From assembly GCF_000429485.1 (NCBI RefSeq), contig NZ_AUBY01000016.1, forward strand, positions 62,001-126,000: a stretch of 64,000 nt of DNA, read 5' to 3'. The first letter of the stretch is position 1. Each line of letters begins with the position of its first letter. This stretch comes from Aliagarivorans marinus DSM 23064. Its GTDB lineage: Bacteria; Pseudomonadota; Gammaproteobacteria; Enterobacterales; Celerinatantimonadaceae. Made by a program: the position numbers and the translations under genes. Shown piece after piece: positions 35,545 to 45,630 of the stretch. The notes under the pieces are model-generated. The model ran no database searches and was not told the DNA's origin. It saw only the letters and a list, made by a program, of their open reading frames with translations.

Positions 35545-38500
35545 TTACTCGTCTTCGTCGACCACTTCGATCAACTTGGTTGAGCCGCCGTGGAATTTCT
35601 CACGCAAGCGCTGAATCATCGCGTAGAAACCCGGGATGAAGAAGGTACCAACCAGCAGTACGCACAGCAAACCTCCTACCAGCGATACGCCCAAGGAGTT
35701 CTGACTCATCGAGCCTGCACCGTTAGCGTAGATCATCGGGATCATACCGAAGATGAATGACCAAGAGGTCATGTTCACCGCACGGAAACGCAGGGTACCG
35801 CCTTTCACTGCTGCATCAGCGATGCTGTCTTCGTTGTCTTCCCGGCGCATACGGGCGAATTCCACGATAAGAATCGCGTTCTTAGCGGCCAGCGCAATCA
35901 GCAGCACCAGGCCGATCTGGGCATACAGGTTAAGCGGGAAGCCGGCTAAGTGCAGCGCTAAGAACGAGCCGAGGGTCGCAACGGGTACCACCAAGATAAT
36001 CGCCAAAGGCACGGTCCAGCTTTCGTACTGCGCCACCATAAACAGGTAGATAAACAGCAGTGCTAAACCAAAGGCGTAGATCGCCAGGTTGCCCGAGAGT
36101 TTTTCCTGATAGGCCAGGCCGGTCCACTCGTACTGGTAACCGTTTGGCAGCATTTCTTCGGCGATACGCTCCATGGCGGCAATGGCATCACCAGAGGAGA
36201 AGCCCGGCGCCGCTTCACCGCGCAGGGTTGCTGAGCGGAACATGTTGTAACGCCAAGCCACGTCAGGGGCGAATACCTGTTCAACGCTAACCAGAGTGCT
36301 CAGCGGTACCATATCGCCGTTGCCGGCGCGCACGTGGAACAGGCCAAGGTTATCGAGGCTGGAGCGATACTGGTCTTCTGCCTGCATGGTGACTCGGAAG
36401 TTACGGCCAAAGATGGTGAAATCGTTGACGTAGATAGAACCGAGGTTACCTTGCAAGGTGGTGAAGATATCGGTCAGCGGAATACCTAGCTGCTTCGCCT
36501 TCACCCGGTCGATGTCCAGGTAGAAGTGCGGCACGTCGGCGCGGAAGGTTGAGAAGGCACTGGTGATCTCAGGCGCTTGGTTAGCGGCGGCTGCCACTTC
36601 GCGCATCACCTCAGCCAACTCACTGCGCGAGCGGCCACGGGTGTCTTGCAGCACGAACTCAAAACCAGAAGCAGAGCCCATACCCGGAACCGCTGGCGGT
36701 CCGAAGGCGAATACCATGGCGTCTTGGATTGCCATAAAGGCCGCTTGGTTGAAGCGGTTAGCAATGGCATCGGCGCTGTGGTCGCCATCCAGCTCGTTAC
36801 GCTCGTTCCAGTGGCGCAGCTTAACGAACATAGTACCGGCGTTGGATTGCATGGTACCGGCCAGTAGGCCGTAACCTGGAATCGCACTCACTACCTCGAT
36901 ACCCGGCTCTTGAACCAGTAGCTGCTCGGCAGTTTTCACCACCTCGTAGGTGCGCTCTAGTGACGCCGAGTCAGGTAACTGCACGTTCACCATCAGCACG
37001 CCTTGGTCTTCTTGCGGCACAAAGGCGGTGGAGGTGTTGCTGTTAAACCAACCCGCCGCGCCCAAGGCCAACACAAAGAAGGCCAACAGGATAATGGTCT
37101 TGCGCACCAGGAAGCCGGCAGCCCGACCATAGTTGGTGGTGACCCAATCCAGGCCGCGGTTAAAGTAGGTAAACCAACGCGCATGCATCTTGTCGCCGGG
37201 CTTGAGCACCAGTGAGCAGATTGCAGGGGATAGGGTTAAGGCGTTGATCGAAGAGATCACAACCGCGATACAGATGGTGATCGCAAACTGGCGATACATC
37301 ACCCCGGTAATCCCCGGTAGCAGCGATACCGGAATAAACACCGCCAGCAGTACCAGCGTTGAGGAGATGATCGGCCCGGTTACCTCTTTCATTGCCCGCA
37401 GAGTGGCAAGTTTAGGGCTAATATTCGGGTCCGATGACATCTTCACGTCAACGTTTTCGATCACCAGAATCGCATCATCCACCACAATACCGATCGCCAG
37501 AATCAAACCGAACAGGGTAATGGTGTTAATCGAGAAGCCGGTGGCCAACATAAAGGCGAAGGTACCAACCAGCGATACCGGAATAGCGACTACCGGTACC
37601 AAGGTGGCGCGGAAGCTACCTAGGAACAGGTAAGTCACGGCGATTACCAGCAGTACCGCTTCAATCAAGGTGCGCAGTACGTTGCTGACCGACTCTTCGA
37701 TAAACAGGGTGGTGTCGTAGGCAGCTTCATAGCGCAGATGCTCAGGGAAGCTGTTGTTGCTCATGTCATCTAGCAGCGAAAAGATAGCTTCGCCGGTTTT
37801 AAGGGCGTTAGCATCACTCTGGCTGTTGATGATAACCGTCACCGACGGCTGGCCGTAGAACTCACCAAACACGTTGTAGGCCTGTTGACCCAGTTCGATG
37901 CGCGCTACGTCTTTAAGGTAGACCGCCGAGCCATCGGGGCGGGCAATCAGTACCACGTCACCGAACTCTTCTGCGGTCTCCAGACGGCCCTTGGTCAGCA
38001 GGTTAAACTGCACTTCGTTGTGGGCATCGCTCGGCGGCGCACCGATGGAACCTACCGCGACCTGAGCGTTTTGCTCGCGCAGTGCGTTACGGATATCCGA
38101 GGTGGTCAGGCCATAGTTGGCCAGCTTTTGCGGGTTAATCCAGATACGCATTGCGTACTTGGCGGCACTCAGTACATAGGCCTCACTCACACCTTGAATA
38201 CGGGTGAGCTGATCTTCCAGGTTCAGACTCAGGTAGTTACTGATAAACGAGTCTGAGTACTCGCCGTTGGGCGAATAGAAGGTCAGCGCCATCAGGAAGT
38301 CAGAGGAGCGTTTGTAGACGCTAACGCCTACTTGCTGTACCTCGGGAGGCAGTTGCGACTCAATCTGAGTTACTCGGTTTTGCACGTTGATCTGTGCCAT
38401 ATCCGGGTCGGTACCCAAATCGAAGGTCACGTTGAGGCGATAGGCACCGTCGTTGGAGCTCTTCGAGTCCATATACAGCATGTTTTCCACACCGTTAATG

Positions 38501-38706
38501 CCTGACTCGATGATCTCACCCACCGACTCTTCCACGGTCTCAGCGCTAGCACCGGTGAAGTAGGCGGTAACGCCGACCGATGGCGGACTGATCTGCGGGT
38601 ATTGCGATACCGGCAGAATGTTGACAGCCACCAAACCGGCCAGCGTCAACAGAATTGAGATAACCAGCGCAAACTTAGGGCGCTGGATAAAGAAACGACT
38701 TAACAT
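35545..38706 (-). CDS. RND family efflux transporter, inner-membrane permease (AcrB-like)
   Basis: A 1053-residue hydrophobe/amphiphile exporter of the HAE-1 family, a proton-driven drug pump. The N-terminus [16 protein letters not shown] and the block [16 protein letters not shown] are typical. The TM4 proton-relay pair is in [16 protein letters not shown]. Twelve membrane helices and two large periplasmic loops are present, including a porter region with [15 protein letters not shown]. Its start follows AGGAGCG and lies 8 bp after the fusion-protein gene. No outer-membrane TolC-type gene is in the operon, so it likely shares one encoded elsewhere. Substrates are unknown. Confidence 0.95.
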   Translation of the reverse strand: MLSRFFIQRPKFALVISILLTLAGLVAVNILPVSQYPQISPPSVGVTAYFTGASAETVEESVGEIIESGINGVENMLYMDSKSSNDGAYRLNVTFDLGTDPDMAQINVQNRVTQIESQLPPEVQQVGVSVYKRSSDFLMALTFYSPNGEYSDSFISNYLSLNLEDQLTRIQGVSEAYVLSAAKYAMRIWINPQKLANYGLTTSDIRNALREQNAQVAVGSIGAPPSDAHNEVQFNLLTKGRLETAEEFGDVVLIARPDGSAVYLKDVARIELGQQAYNVFGEFYGQPSVTVIINSQSDANALKTGEAIFSLLDDMSNNSFPEHLRYEAAYDTTLFIEESVSNVLRTLIEAVLLVIAVTYLFLGSFRATLVPVVAIPVSLVGTFAFMLATGFSINTITLFGLILAIGIVVDDAILVIENVDVKMSSDPNISPKLATLRAMKEVTGPIISSTLVLLAVFIPVSLLPGITGVMYRQFAITICIAVVISSINALTLSPAICSLVLKPGDKMHARWFTYFNRGLDWVTTNYGRAAGFLVRKTIILLAFFVLALGAAGWFNSNTSTAFVPQEDQGVLMVNVQLPDSASLERTYEVVKTAEQLLVQEPGIEVVSAIPGYGLLAGTMQSNAGTMFVKLRHWNERNELDGDHSADAIANRFNQAAFMAIQDAMVFAFGPPAVPGMGSASGFEFVLQDTRGRSRSELAEVMREVAAAANQAPEITSAFSTFRADVPHFYLDIDRVKAKQLGIPLTDIFTTLQGNLGSIYVNDFTIFGRNFRVTMQAEDQYRSSLDNLGLFHVRAGNGDMVPLSTLVSVEQVFAPDVAWRYNMFRSATLRGEAAPGFSSGDAIAAMERIAEEMLPNGYQYEWTGLAYQEKLSGNLAIYAFGLALLFIYLFMVAQYESWTVPLAIILVVPVATLGSFLALHLAGFPLNLYAQIGLVLLIALAAKNAILIVEFARMRREDNEDSIADAAVKGGTLRFRAVNMTSWSFIFGMIPMIYANGAGSMSQNSLGVSLVGGLLCVLLVGTFFIPGFYAMIQRLREKFHGGSTKLIEVVDEDE

Positions 38707-38714
38707 CTGCGCTC

Positions 38715-39830
38715 CTACTGCTGCTCGATATGCTCAGTAATGGTGACGTTGGCGCCCGGGCGTGCACGCTGTAGGCCGGAAACGATGATGGCTTCGCCAC
38801 CTTCAAGGCCGCTAAGAATAGTGGCGCCTTGTTCAGTGACGGGGCCAAGGGCGATGTTGTGGCGCACCACAGTTTGCTCGTCGTTGACACTCAGCACGAA
38901 CTCGCCTTCCAGGTCGCTTTGTACCGCGCGGCGCGGGATGGTTACGGCGCTTTGTGCTTCCAGGGCGGTAAGTTGCAACTCAACGTATTGGCCCGGCAGC
39001 AGACGGTAATCAGGGTTGGCAAAGCGGGCACTCATAGCGAGGGTACCGGTTTGCACATCGATACGGTTGCCGACAAAGTCAACTTCACCCATCTCTGAGT
39101 AGGTCTGGGCATCACTTAGGAATAGGGCAATTTCATTGCTAGCGCTGGCGTTGACAGAGCTGTCCATCTTCAAGCGCAGGCGCTCACGCTCCGACATGTT
39201 AAAGCTAGCGCGGATTGGGTCCATGCTAACCAGGGTCGTTAGGGCGGCATTCGGGCTGATCAAATCGCCGGGAACAACTTGACTGCGACCTATCCGGCCA
39301 TCGAAGGGCGCGCGGATGGTGGCGTTCTTAAGGTCAACTTCGGCGGCGCGTAGTTGCGCCTTAGCCGCTTCTACCTGGGCTTCTGCAGAGGCTTTGTCTG
39401 CGGTCATACCATCGAAGTTGGCTTGGCTGATCGCTTTGGTCACCAGCAGTGACTTGCCACGTTCCCAGTTAAGCTCGGCGTTCACCAGGTTGGCTTTGGC
39501 TTGGGAGATGGCTGCGCGGGCTTGAGCAACTGCAGCTTGGTAGCGGATCGGGTCGATTTCGTAGAGTACATCGCCTTTGCTGACCAGTTGTCCGTCTTCG
39601 AAGTGGCGCGAAATCAGATAACCGCTCACTTGAGCGTGAATCGTCACATCGTCATAGGACTCGATACGGCCAATGAAGTTGGTCGACGGGAAGTGCTCAA
39701 TTACCTCGGCGGTTTGTGTGCGAACAAGAGTTGGCGGCACCTGCTGTTCGGTAGCATTGTCGCTACCGCAGGCAGCTAGCAAGAGCGCGCTCGAAAGCAG
39801 GCCGATCTTTGCGGGTTGTAGTAATCGCAT
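38715..39830 (-). CDS. RND efflux periplasmic adaptor subunit (membrane fusion lipoprotein)
   Basis: A 371-residue HlyD/AcrA-type adaptor. The signal peptide ends in a lipobox LLLAACGSD, so it is probably a lipoprotein anchored in the inner membrane. Lipoyl halves are [22 protein letters not shown] and [14 protein letters not shown], flanking a long coiled-coil hairpin (about 90-160), then the beta-barrel and membrane-proximal parts. It is the first gene of the two-gene pump operon. CRP-like sites lie 170-230 bp upstream; no TetR- or MarR-type regulator gene is adjacent. Confidence 0.95.
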   Translation of the reverse strand: MRLLQPAKIGLLSSALLLAACGSDNATEQQVPPTLVRTQTAEVIEHFPSTNFIGRIESYDDVTIHAQVSGYLISRHFEDGQLVSKGDVLYEIDPIRYQAAVAQARAAISQAKANLVNAELNWERGKSLLVTKAISQANFDGMTADKASAEAQVEAAKAQLRAAEVDLKNATIRAPFDGRIGRSQVVPGDLISPNAALTTLVSMDPIRASFNMSERERLRLKMDSSVNASASNEIALFLSDAQTYSEMGEVDFVGNRIDVQTGTLAMSARFANPDYRLLPGQYVELQLTALEAQSAVTIPRRAVQSDLEGEFVLSVNDEQTVVRHNIALGPVTEQGATILSGLEGGEAIIVSGLQRARPGANVTITEHIEQQ

Positions 39831-40161
39831 GTTTTATCTCCGTGCGAAAGCACTGAGCTAGGGATGCAACTCTCTTACTTATCCTATTGAGATTGTGGAG
39901 CTTCCATGCGATCGAAACGAGTTAGCAACTACCATCGCTCAAACAGTTGTGGATGAAGCAATATACGCGATTAGAGGGTAATTCTAAAAGTAAAAGTGTG
40001 ATTTACATCACGCGGTTATTGTGGGTGATATGGGTGTGATGTTGGTGTGATATACGTTACGTGAGGAGACAAAATGTTGCTGCCCCACTGGATAGCAAAT
40101 AGCGTAGTAAAAACCAGCGGGGCGGGTAGTAAACTAAATAGTTAGTCGCTACGGGCGAGCG
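39831..40161. promoter_or_regulatory. RND operon upstream region with CRP-like sites
   Basis: A 331-bp region between the stop of the DUF2780 gene and the RND adaptor. It contains a good CRP-like site TGTGA-TTTACA-TCACG (39997-40012) and a weaker one TGTGA-TATACG-TTACG (40046-40061). The remaining sequence is AT-rich without recognisable -10/-35 boxes that I would assert. CRP or an FNR-type paralogue could bind; the effect is unknown. Confidence 0.5.
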
Positions 40162-40608
40162 TTAATCGCCCCAGATAGCACCCAGCGGACCGATCAAGCT
40201 CTCGCCACCGTTGTTGCCTAAATAATCCATAATCAGCGGCACAAACTGCTGCACCATGCCCGCATCCAGGCCTAAAGCCGAAAAGGCCTGCTCTACACCG
40301 GGCATATCGGTAATGCTGCCTAGCAGGCTGCTACTGGCATCGCCACCGCCTAACAGCTGGCCAAGTAGATCGCCGTTTTCACCGCTTAGCCGGCTTGTTG
40401 CCAAAGAGGCCAGCGCTGCCGTGCCGCCACTGGCTTGGCTGGAACTGATGCCCAGTTGCTCGGTGAGGGTCGATATCAAGCTGCTGGGCGCTGACTGTTC
40501 GGACGATTGGGAAAGGGTCTCTTCCGCAGAATCGAGCAAGGACGAGAGGCCGCCTGCGTAGGCGTTAAGGCTGAATGCGGTGAAAAGGGCAATGCTGAGG
40601 TATTTCAT
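40162..40608 (-). CDS. DUF2780 (VcgC/VcgE-like) secreted protein
   Basis: A 148-residue exported protein. A signal peptide (MKYLSIALFTAFSLNAYAGG) is followed by a Ser/Gly-rich mature part with DUF2780 features: LISTLTEQLGISSSQASGGTAA, LLGSITDMPGVEQAFSALGLD, and VQQFVPLIMDYLG. Such proteins occur in vibrios and related marine bacteria; no function is established. The gene is transcribed alone, on the same strand as the RND operon. Confidence 0.83.
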   Translation of the reverse strand: MKYLSIALFTAFSLNAYAGGLSSLLDSAEETLSQSSEQSAPSSLISTLTEQLGISSSQASGGTAALASLATSRLSGENGDLLGQLLGGGDASSSLLGSITDMPGVEQAFSALGLDAGMVQQFVPLIMDYLGNNGGESLIGPLGAIWGD

Positions 40609-40688
40609 GTGTTACTCCGTGTACGTCAAGAGGACTAAGCGTAGCCGAGATAGACGGATCTGCCAGCTACTGCTTCTATGATGAAGGG

Positions 40689-41537
40689 CTATTGAGTCCC
40701 AAGGCGTATACGCTCGGAGCGGGCGCGTAGGTATTCGAGCGTGAGCAACAACAGGGCAGAGACGATAACCAGCAAGGTAGCCACTGCCAAAATAGTGGGA
40801 TTGATCTGCTCGCGCAGCCCCGAGAACATCTGCCGAGGAATGGTGCGCTGCTCAGGTCCGGCTAAGAACAGCACTACCACCACTTCATCGAAGGAGGTGA
40901 CAAAGGCGAATAAGGCACCGGAGATCACCCCGGGGCGGATCAGCGGCATAATCACCTTAAAGAAGGTATAGCCGGGTTTGGCACCAAGCCCCAGCGAGGC
41001 GTGTACCAGCGAGTAGTCAAACCCTGCCAGCGCGGCATTAACGGTGATGATTACAAACGGTGTGCCCAAGGCGGCGTGGGCGATGATCACCCCCAAATAA
41101 CTGCCCGCCAGATTGAACTGGGTATAGAAAAAGAACATGCCCGCAGCGGTGATGATCAGCGGTACGATCATCGGCGACAGCAGTACCGCCATAATCCAGC
41201 GCTGCGCAGGCATGTTGGGGTTACTCAGGCCAATCGCGGCCAAGGTGCCCAAGGTGGTGGCAATCAAGGTGGCGAAGAAACCAATAATAAAGCTGTTCTT
41301 GATTGCCAGCAGCCACTTGTCGTCTTCGATGATCTCTTGATACCACTTGAGCGAGTAGGCGTCGGGCTCCAGCGCTAACATGCCCGGAGTAAAGCTAAAG
41401 AAGGGCTCGGCGTTAAACGATAGTGGGATCACCACCAATATCGGCAGAATCAAAAAGGCGAGCACCAGATAGGCGCTGGCCGACAGCATCAGCGATCCAA
41501 GTTTTTGCAGTGGGCTGTAATAGGAAGGAAAGGCCAT
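40689..41537 (-). CDS. ABC transporter permease (PotC-like)
   Basis: A 282-residue inner-membrane permease of the polyamine/opine family. The EAA loop is ASLGLGAKPGYTFFKVIMPLIRPG and six membrane helices are visible. ATG 41537 lies 2 bp past the previous stop with GGGGTGAC just ahead; the frame is open 17 codons upstream. It is last in the operon ATPase - binding protein - permease - permease. The substrate is probably a polyamine or related cationic compound. Confidence 0.92.
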   Translation of the reverse strand: MAFPSYYSPLQKLGSLMLSASAYLVLAFLILPILVVIPLSFNAEPFFSFTPGMLALEPDAYSLKWYQEIIEDDKWLLAIKNSFIIGFFATLIATTLGTLAAIGLSNPNMPAQRWIMAVLLSPMIVPLIITAAGMFFFYTQFNLAGSYLGVIIAHAALGTPFVIITVNAALAGFDYSLVHASLGLGAKPGYTFFKVIMPLIRPGVISGALFAFVTSFDEVVVVLFLAGPEQRTIPRQMFSGLREQINPTILAVATLLVIVSALLLLTLEYLRARSERIRLGTQ

Positions 41538-41539
41538 CG

Positions 41540-42778
41540 TCACCCCAGCTTGATGTTGTTTACGCCGACCATCCGGTCGTACAGCCAATACAGCGCCAGA
41601 ATCAGCACCAGCAGCAGACTACCCAACGCCGCGGCCAGCTCCCAGTTATTGGAAGACTGCATATGGAAGGCGATGATGTTGGAGATCATCTGCCCGTCGG
41701 TGCCGCCCACCAGTGCCGGAGTGATGTAGTAGCCAATCGAGATAATAAATACCAATAACGCACCGGCACTAAGGCCCGGCAGGGTCATTGGGAAGTAGAT
41801 CTTGGCAAAGGCCGGTAGCGGTTTAGCGCCCAGCGACAGCGCCGCCCTAAAATACGAAGGGTCGATATTCTTCATCACGCTATACAGCGGCAACACCATA
41901 AACGGCAGCAGGATATGGGTCATCGAGATAACAGTGGCGAACTCGGTGTAGAGCAGTTCCAGTGGCTGATCGATAATCCCCAGCACTTTTAAGGTGGAGT
42001 TGACCACGCCATTGGTTTGCAGCAGGGCAATCCATGATGTGGTGCGCACCAGCAGCGAGGTCCAAAACGGCAACAGCACAAACACCAGCAAGGTATTCGC
42101 CTTGGCCGACGAGGCATTGGCCAGGAAGTAGCTCAGCGGAAAGGCCAGCACGGCGGTTAGTAAGGTGATCAGCAGCGCAATGCGCAAACTCTTCCAATAG
42201 AGCTTGAGGTAGATGCGGGTGTCGCGGCTCTCTATAGCGCCCTCGGGGCTGAGCTGCAGGTCTAATGCGGTGAGGTAGTAGCGTGAAGTCCACACTTCAC
42301 CGGCCGAGGCGATGGCGTGCCACAGCGCAGGGTTGTGCCATTTCTTGTGGCTATCGAGCAGGATAGTGCCCTGGCTGGCAATAATCTCTTGCTCATCAAG
42401 GTGTTTAAGCTTGCGTGCGGTGGATTTAATCAGGCTGGATGCACCGGGAAACACCCGGTTGATCTCTTCCGCAAGCTTGCCTGAGCGCCGCTCGCCCGCC
42501 AGGCTTTTTAGCTCTAAGGCAAAGGTGACCAGGCTGTCGCTGTCGGGAAGCGTATCCGGTTGTGTCTCCCAGCCTTGCATTTGTTTTAGCGTTTGCGGGA
42601 TGAGTTGCGCCACCGTTGGGTGGTAGACGCTGCGATACAGCATCGTCGCGATGGGCGCGACAAAGGCCAGCATCACAAACAGCAGCAGTGGCAAGGTAAA
42701 GGCAAACAGCACCAGCTTCTTACGGCGAAGCTGGGCTTGGCTGTCGGCAATTTCCTTGATGCTTAAGTGGGCTGGCAT
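41540..42778 (-). CDS. ABC transporter permease (PotB-like) with enlarged first periplasmic loop
   Basis: A 412-residue permease. TM1 is at about 22-45. A hydrophilic stretch of about 135 residues follows before TM2, whereas PotB is normally about 285 residues with a short loop. The rest is standard: KANTLLVFVLLPFWTSLLVRT, and the EAA loop ALSLGAKPLPAFAKIYFPMTLPG. ATG 42778 is preferred over GTG 42784 because AGGTAAG sits at the right distance. The insert is charged and mostly helical and could contact the binding protein. It precedes the PotC-like gene by 2 bp. Confidence 0.9.
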   Translation of the reverse strand: MPAHLSIKEIADSQAQLRRKKLVLFAFTLPLLLFVMLAFVAPIATMLYRSVYHPTVAQLIPQTLKQMQGWETQPDTLPDSDSLVTFALELKSLAGERRSGKLAEEINRVFPGASSLIKSTARKLKHLDEQEIIASQGTILLDSHKKWHNPALWHAIASAGEVWTSRYYLTALDLQLSPEGAIESRDTRIYLKLYWKSLRIALLITLLTAVLAFPLSYFLANASSAKANTLLVFVLLPFWTSLLVRTTSWIALLQTNGVVNSTLKVLGIIDQPLELLYTEFATVISMTHILLPFMVLPLYSVMKNIDPSYFRAALSLGAKPLPAFAKIYFPMTLPGLSAGALLVFIISIGYYITPALVGGTDGQMISNIIAFHMQSSNNWELAAALGSLLLVLILALYWLYDRMVGVNNIKLG

Positions 42779-42821
42779 TGTCACTTACCTATATAGATAT
42801 AGCTTTGGCTTTGACTGCTGC

Positions 42822-43892
42822 TTACTCGAGCAGCCACTCGTTGAACTTCTCACCCAGTGACTCGCCATAGTCGGCCCAGAATACGCCGGAGGCTTTCAGA
42901 CCTTCATCGAGGTGAGACGAGGGCAGCTTAGGAATAATCTCTGGGTCAACGTAGGCATAAGACGACTGGCGAGTCGGGCCGTAGGCGATGTCTGGCATGC
43001 CACTCAGCGGTTTGGAGCCGGTGGCAAAGCGGATAAACTCTTCCGCCAAGGCTTTCTTCTTGGTGCCTTTTACCACCGCCCATACGTCAAGATCGTAGAG
43101 GTGGCCGTCCCAGACCATCTCAAAGGGTTTGCCTTCGCTTTGAATGGCATCGAAGATCCGGCCATTGGCCGATTGCACCATCACTGCGCCGCCGTCATTG
43201 AGCAGTTGTGGCGCCTGTGACCAGCTGTCGAACCAGATAATGTCATCTTTAATCGATGCCAGCTTATCCAGCGCCCGCTGTTGGCCTTCATCGGTTTCCA
43301 GCAGCGCATACACCTCATCTTTGGCCACGCCATCGGCCAGCAGGGCCCACTCCATGTTCACCTGAGGGCGCTTACGCAGCGCGCGCTTGCCGGGGAACAT
43401 CTCGGTGTCGAACAGATCGGCCACGGTCATCGGCTTGCCGCTGCCGATGGTGTCATTGTTGTAGGCAAACAGCACCGTCCAGACGATGTTGCCGACGCCA
43501 CACTCATTGGCCAGCGCTTCTTCAGAAAAGTCTTCCATGGCGGGCGTGCCATCGTCACCCGGGGGCAGGGTGTCCATGGGGAAGGGCTCTAATAGCCCCT
43601 CCGAGCAGGCGCGCTCCAGGTCGATTACCTCCACATCGATAACGTCCCACAGGATGTTACCGCTCTCTACTTGCGCTTTGAGTTCAGCGATACCGCCGGA
43701 GTAGTTCTCAAACAGGATCTCGTGGCCGGTGGCTTCCATAAACGGGTCCAGCATGTGCTTTTGCTGGGTGGCACCATAGGCACCGCCAAACGAAACCGCA
43801 GTGAGTGAGTCGGCGTGGGTCGCTGCACTAAACAGCGTGGTTGCACTGAACAAACTGGCAACGAGCAAGGTGGAGCTGACGCGTGTCTTCAT
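42822..43892 (-). CDS. ABC transporter substrate-binding protein (PotD/PotF-like)
   Basis: A 356-residue periplasmic binding protein. The signal peptide ends near FSAATHADS. The mature protein begins LTAVSFGGAYGATQQKHML and keeps type II binding-protein blocks: WDVIDVEVIDLERACSEGLLEP, WTVLFAYN, and ALRKRPQVNMEWALLADG. It is most like the extracellular solute-binding proteins for spermidine/putrescine. The tail WADYGESLGEKFNEWL is typical. The ligand residues cannot be assigned, so the substrate stays open. It lies 33 bp after the ATPase. Confidence 0.92.
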   Translation of the reverse strand: MKTRVSSTLLVASLFSATTLFSAATHADSLTAVSFGGAYGATQQKHMLDPFMEATGHEILFENYSGGIAELKAQVESGNILWDVIDVEVIDLERACSEGLLEPFPMDTLPPGDDGTPAMEDFSEEALANECGVGNIVWTVLFAYNNDTIGSGKPMTVADLFDTEMFPGKRALRKRPQVNMEWALLADGVAKDEVYALLETDEGQQRALDKLASIKDDIIWFDSWSQAPQLLNDGGAVMVQSANGRIFDAIQSEGKPFEMVWDGHLYDLDVWAVVKGTKKKALAEEFIRFATGSKPLSGMPDIAYGPTRQSSYAYVDPEIIPKLPSSHLDEGLKASGVFWADYGESLGEKFNEWLLE

Positions 43893-43925
43893 TGTTCCTT
43901 CCTCTGGGAGCTATCCCTTGTTGGT

Positions 43926-45032
43926 TTAGGTTGTACTTAAGTTAAGTGCTAACCCGTCGTTGACGGACCACGTTAGACTGGTAACAGCACCAGCGCTGAG
44001 CTTAGGTGCCTGATGGTCGTTGAGCTGCTTAATCATGATTTCTGACTTGTCTTCCAGCTGGAAGAAGTAGCGAATAAAGTCGCCTACGTAGAGCTGGGTA
44101 ATAAAGGTGGCATTGATGCGGTTATCCAAGGCGACCTTATCGCTGGCGATAAACAGGTTCTCTGGCCGAACCGCCAGCACACAGGCTGCTCCTGCTTCTG
44201 GGCAATCGCCGGTAAGGGCTTTGATCCGACTGCCATCGCTTAGCTGCAGCTCGGTATAGTCGTTGTTGCGCTGCAAAACGGTGCCTGCCAGGTGATTGTT
44301 CTCGCCGATAAAGTCGGCCACAAAGGCGTTGCTGGGGCGCTCATACAGTTGGTCGGGACTGGCGCATTGCTGCACGACACCTTGATCGAATACGGCAATC
44401 CGGTCTGACATGGTCAGCGCTTCGGTTTGATCGTGGGTAACATAGATGGCCGTAAAGCCGAGCTGTTCGTGTAAGCGCTTGATCTCAAATTGCATCTGTT
44501 CGCGCAGGTTTTTGTCGAGGGCACCGAGTGGCTCATCCATCAACACAATCGATGGCTCAAAAATCAGTGAGCGTGCCAGCGCCACCCGCTGCCGTTGGCC
44601 ACCCGATAAATGCCCCGGATAGCGTTTGCCAAAGTTACTCAGCTCCACCAAATCCAGTGAATTGGCCACCCGGCGTTTGACTTCGGTATCGGGGAGTTTT
44701 CTCACTTTGAGCGGATAGGCGAGGTTTTCTTCCACCGTCATATGGGGGAACAGTGCATAGTGTTGGAACACCATGCCGATATTGCGGTGGTAGGGCGCCA
44801 CATGGGTAATAGGCTGGCCTTCCACCAAGATCTCGCCACTGCTAACATCTTCAAAGCCCGCCAGCATCATCAAACAGGTGGTCTTGCCCGAGCCAGAAGG
44901 GCCAAGCAGGGTCACAAACTCGCCTTTAGCGATATCGAGGGTAAAGTCGACCACTACCAAGGTGCGTTGGTCGTAGCTTTTCTTTACATTTTTGAACTGT
45001 ACGTAACAGCTGTTATCTACGGCGGGCGGCAT
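43926..45032 (-). CDS. ABC transporter ATP-binding protein (PotA-like)
   Basis: A 368-residue ATPase of the PotA/CysA group with a C-terminal TOBE domain. Walker A is GPSGSGKT, the Q-loop is VFQHYALFPHMTV, the signature is LSGGQRQRVALARS, Walker B is IVLMDEPLGALD, and the switch His is in IYVTHDQTEA. I start at ATG 45032 (MPPAVDN) because GAGGGA lies 5 bp upstream; an in-frame TTG 60 bp further back is weaker. It is the first gene of the four-gene importer, divergent from nhaA. Confidence 0.94.
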   Translation of the reverse strand: MPPAVDNSCYVQFKNVKKSYDQRTLVVVDFTLDIAKGEFVTLLGPSGSGKTTCLMMLAGFEDVSSGEILVEGQPITHVAPYHRNIGMVFQHYALFPHMTVEENLAYPLKVRKLPDTEVKRRVANSLDLVELSNFGKRYPGHLSGGQRQRVALARSLIFEPSIVLMDEPLGALDKNLREQMQFEIKRLHEQLGFTAIYVTHDQTEALTMSDRIAVFDQGVVQQCASPDQLYERPSNAFVADFIGENNHLAGTVLQRNNDYTELQLSDGSRIKALTGDCPEAGAACVLAVRPENLFIASDKVALDNRINATFITQLYVGDFIRYFFQLEDKSEIMIKQLNDHQAPKLSAGAVTSLTWSVNDGLALNLSTT

Positions 45033-45630
45033 CCATTCCCTCGGCGTTGTTGGCGCGGCCCCGCGATAGATATTCAAGGATAGGGCGCGCAACTCGTTAA
45101 AAGTTAACGGTTAAATCTTTTAGTGACGTTGTTTAGCTACCCATTAAACAAAGCAAAGACTCATGGAAAGGTAAAGAAAAAATCTGCTGCCGTGGGTCGG
45201 ATTGAGCAATTACTCGGGTTAGAAGTGAGTTTTGTCTAGGGCTTGCGCCTCACTATGCTCTGTTAGCTTGGCCACGTTTTGCACAGTGCTAGAGTAATGA
45301 CACGGAACCGGCGGTCAATTTAGCAGAAAATGGCCTTTTAACGAAAATGCAGAAAATTAAAGTCAAATAGACGCCAGAATCGCCGAGTTTGCTGCGAAAC
45401 AGCCATTCGCTAAGTAATTTCACATGCTTCCTTTCTTTTTTGATAGGTTTAACAACGATATAACCTAACAAGTACATCAACGGACAAAAAATAGACATCA
45501 CGTTGTCCTAAACATCAAAAAGTCACATTTAAAGGCTGAAATTTTTGAAGGCGATCAAGTTCACAATTTTACTTAGGTCTTAGTGATAACTTACTGACTT
45601 GAAAGCACTTACGCATGAGTAGAGGGAATT
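45033..45630. other. Divergent intergenic region between the ABC importer and nhaA
   Basis: 598 bp without a credible gene; a 70-codon minus frame (45289-45501) has no ribosome site or recognisable features. A partial CRP-like site (GGCGA-TCAAGT-TCACA, 45550-45565) lies about 65 bp before nhaA. The last 130 bp are AT-rich and presumably carry the nhaA promoter. No nhaR gene is adjacent. Confidence 0.5.

Noticed and set aside
45289-45501. 70-codon minus-strand frame between the ABC importer and nhaA
   Set aside because: It begins like a membrane helix but lacks a ribosome site and recognisable family features; the region reads as intergenic.
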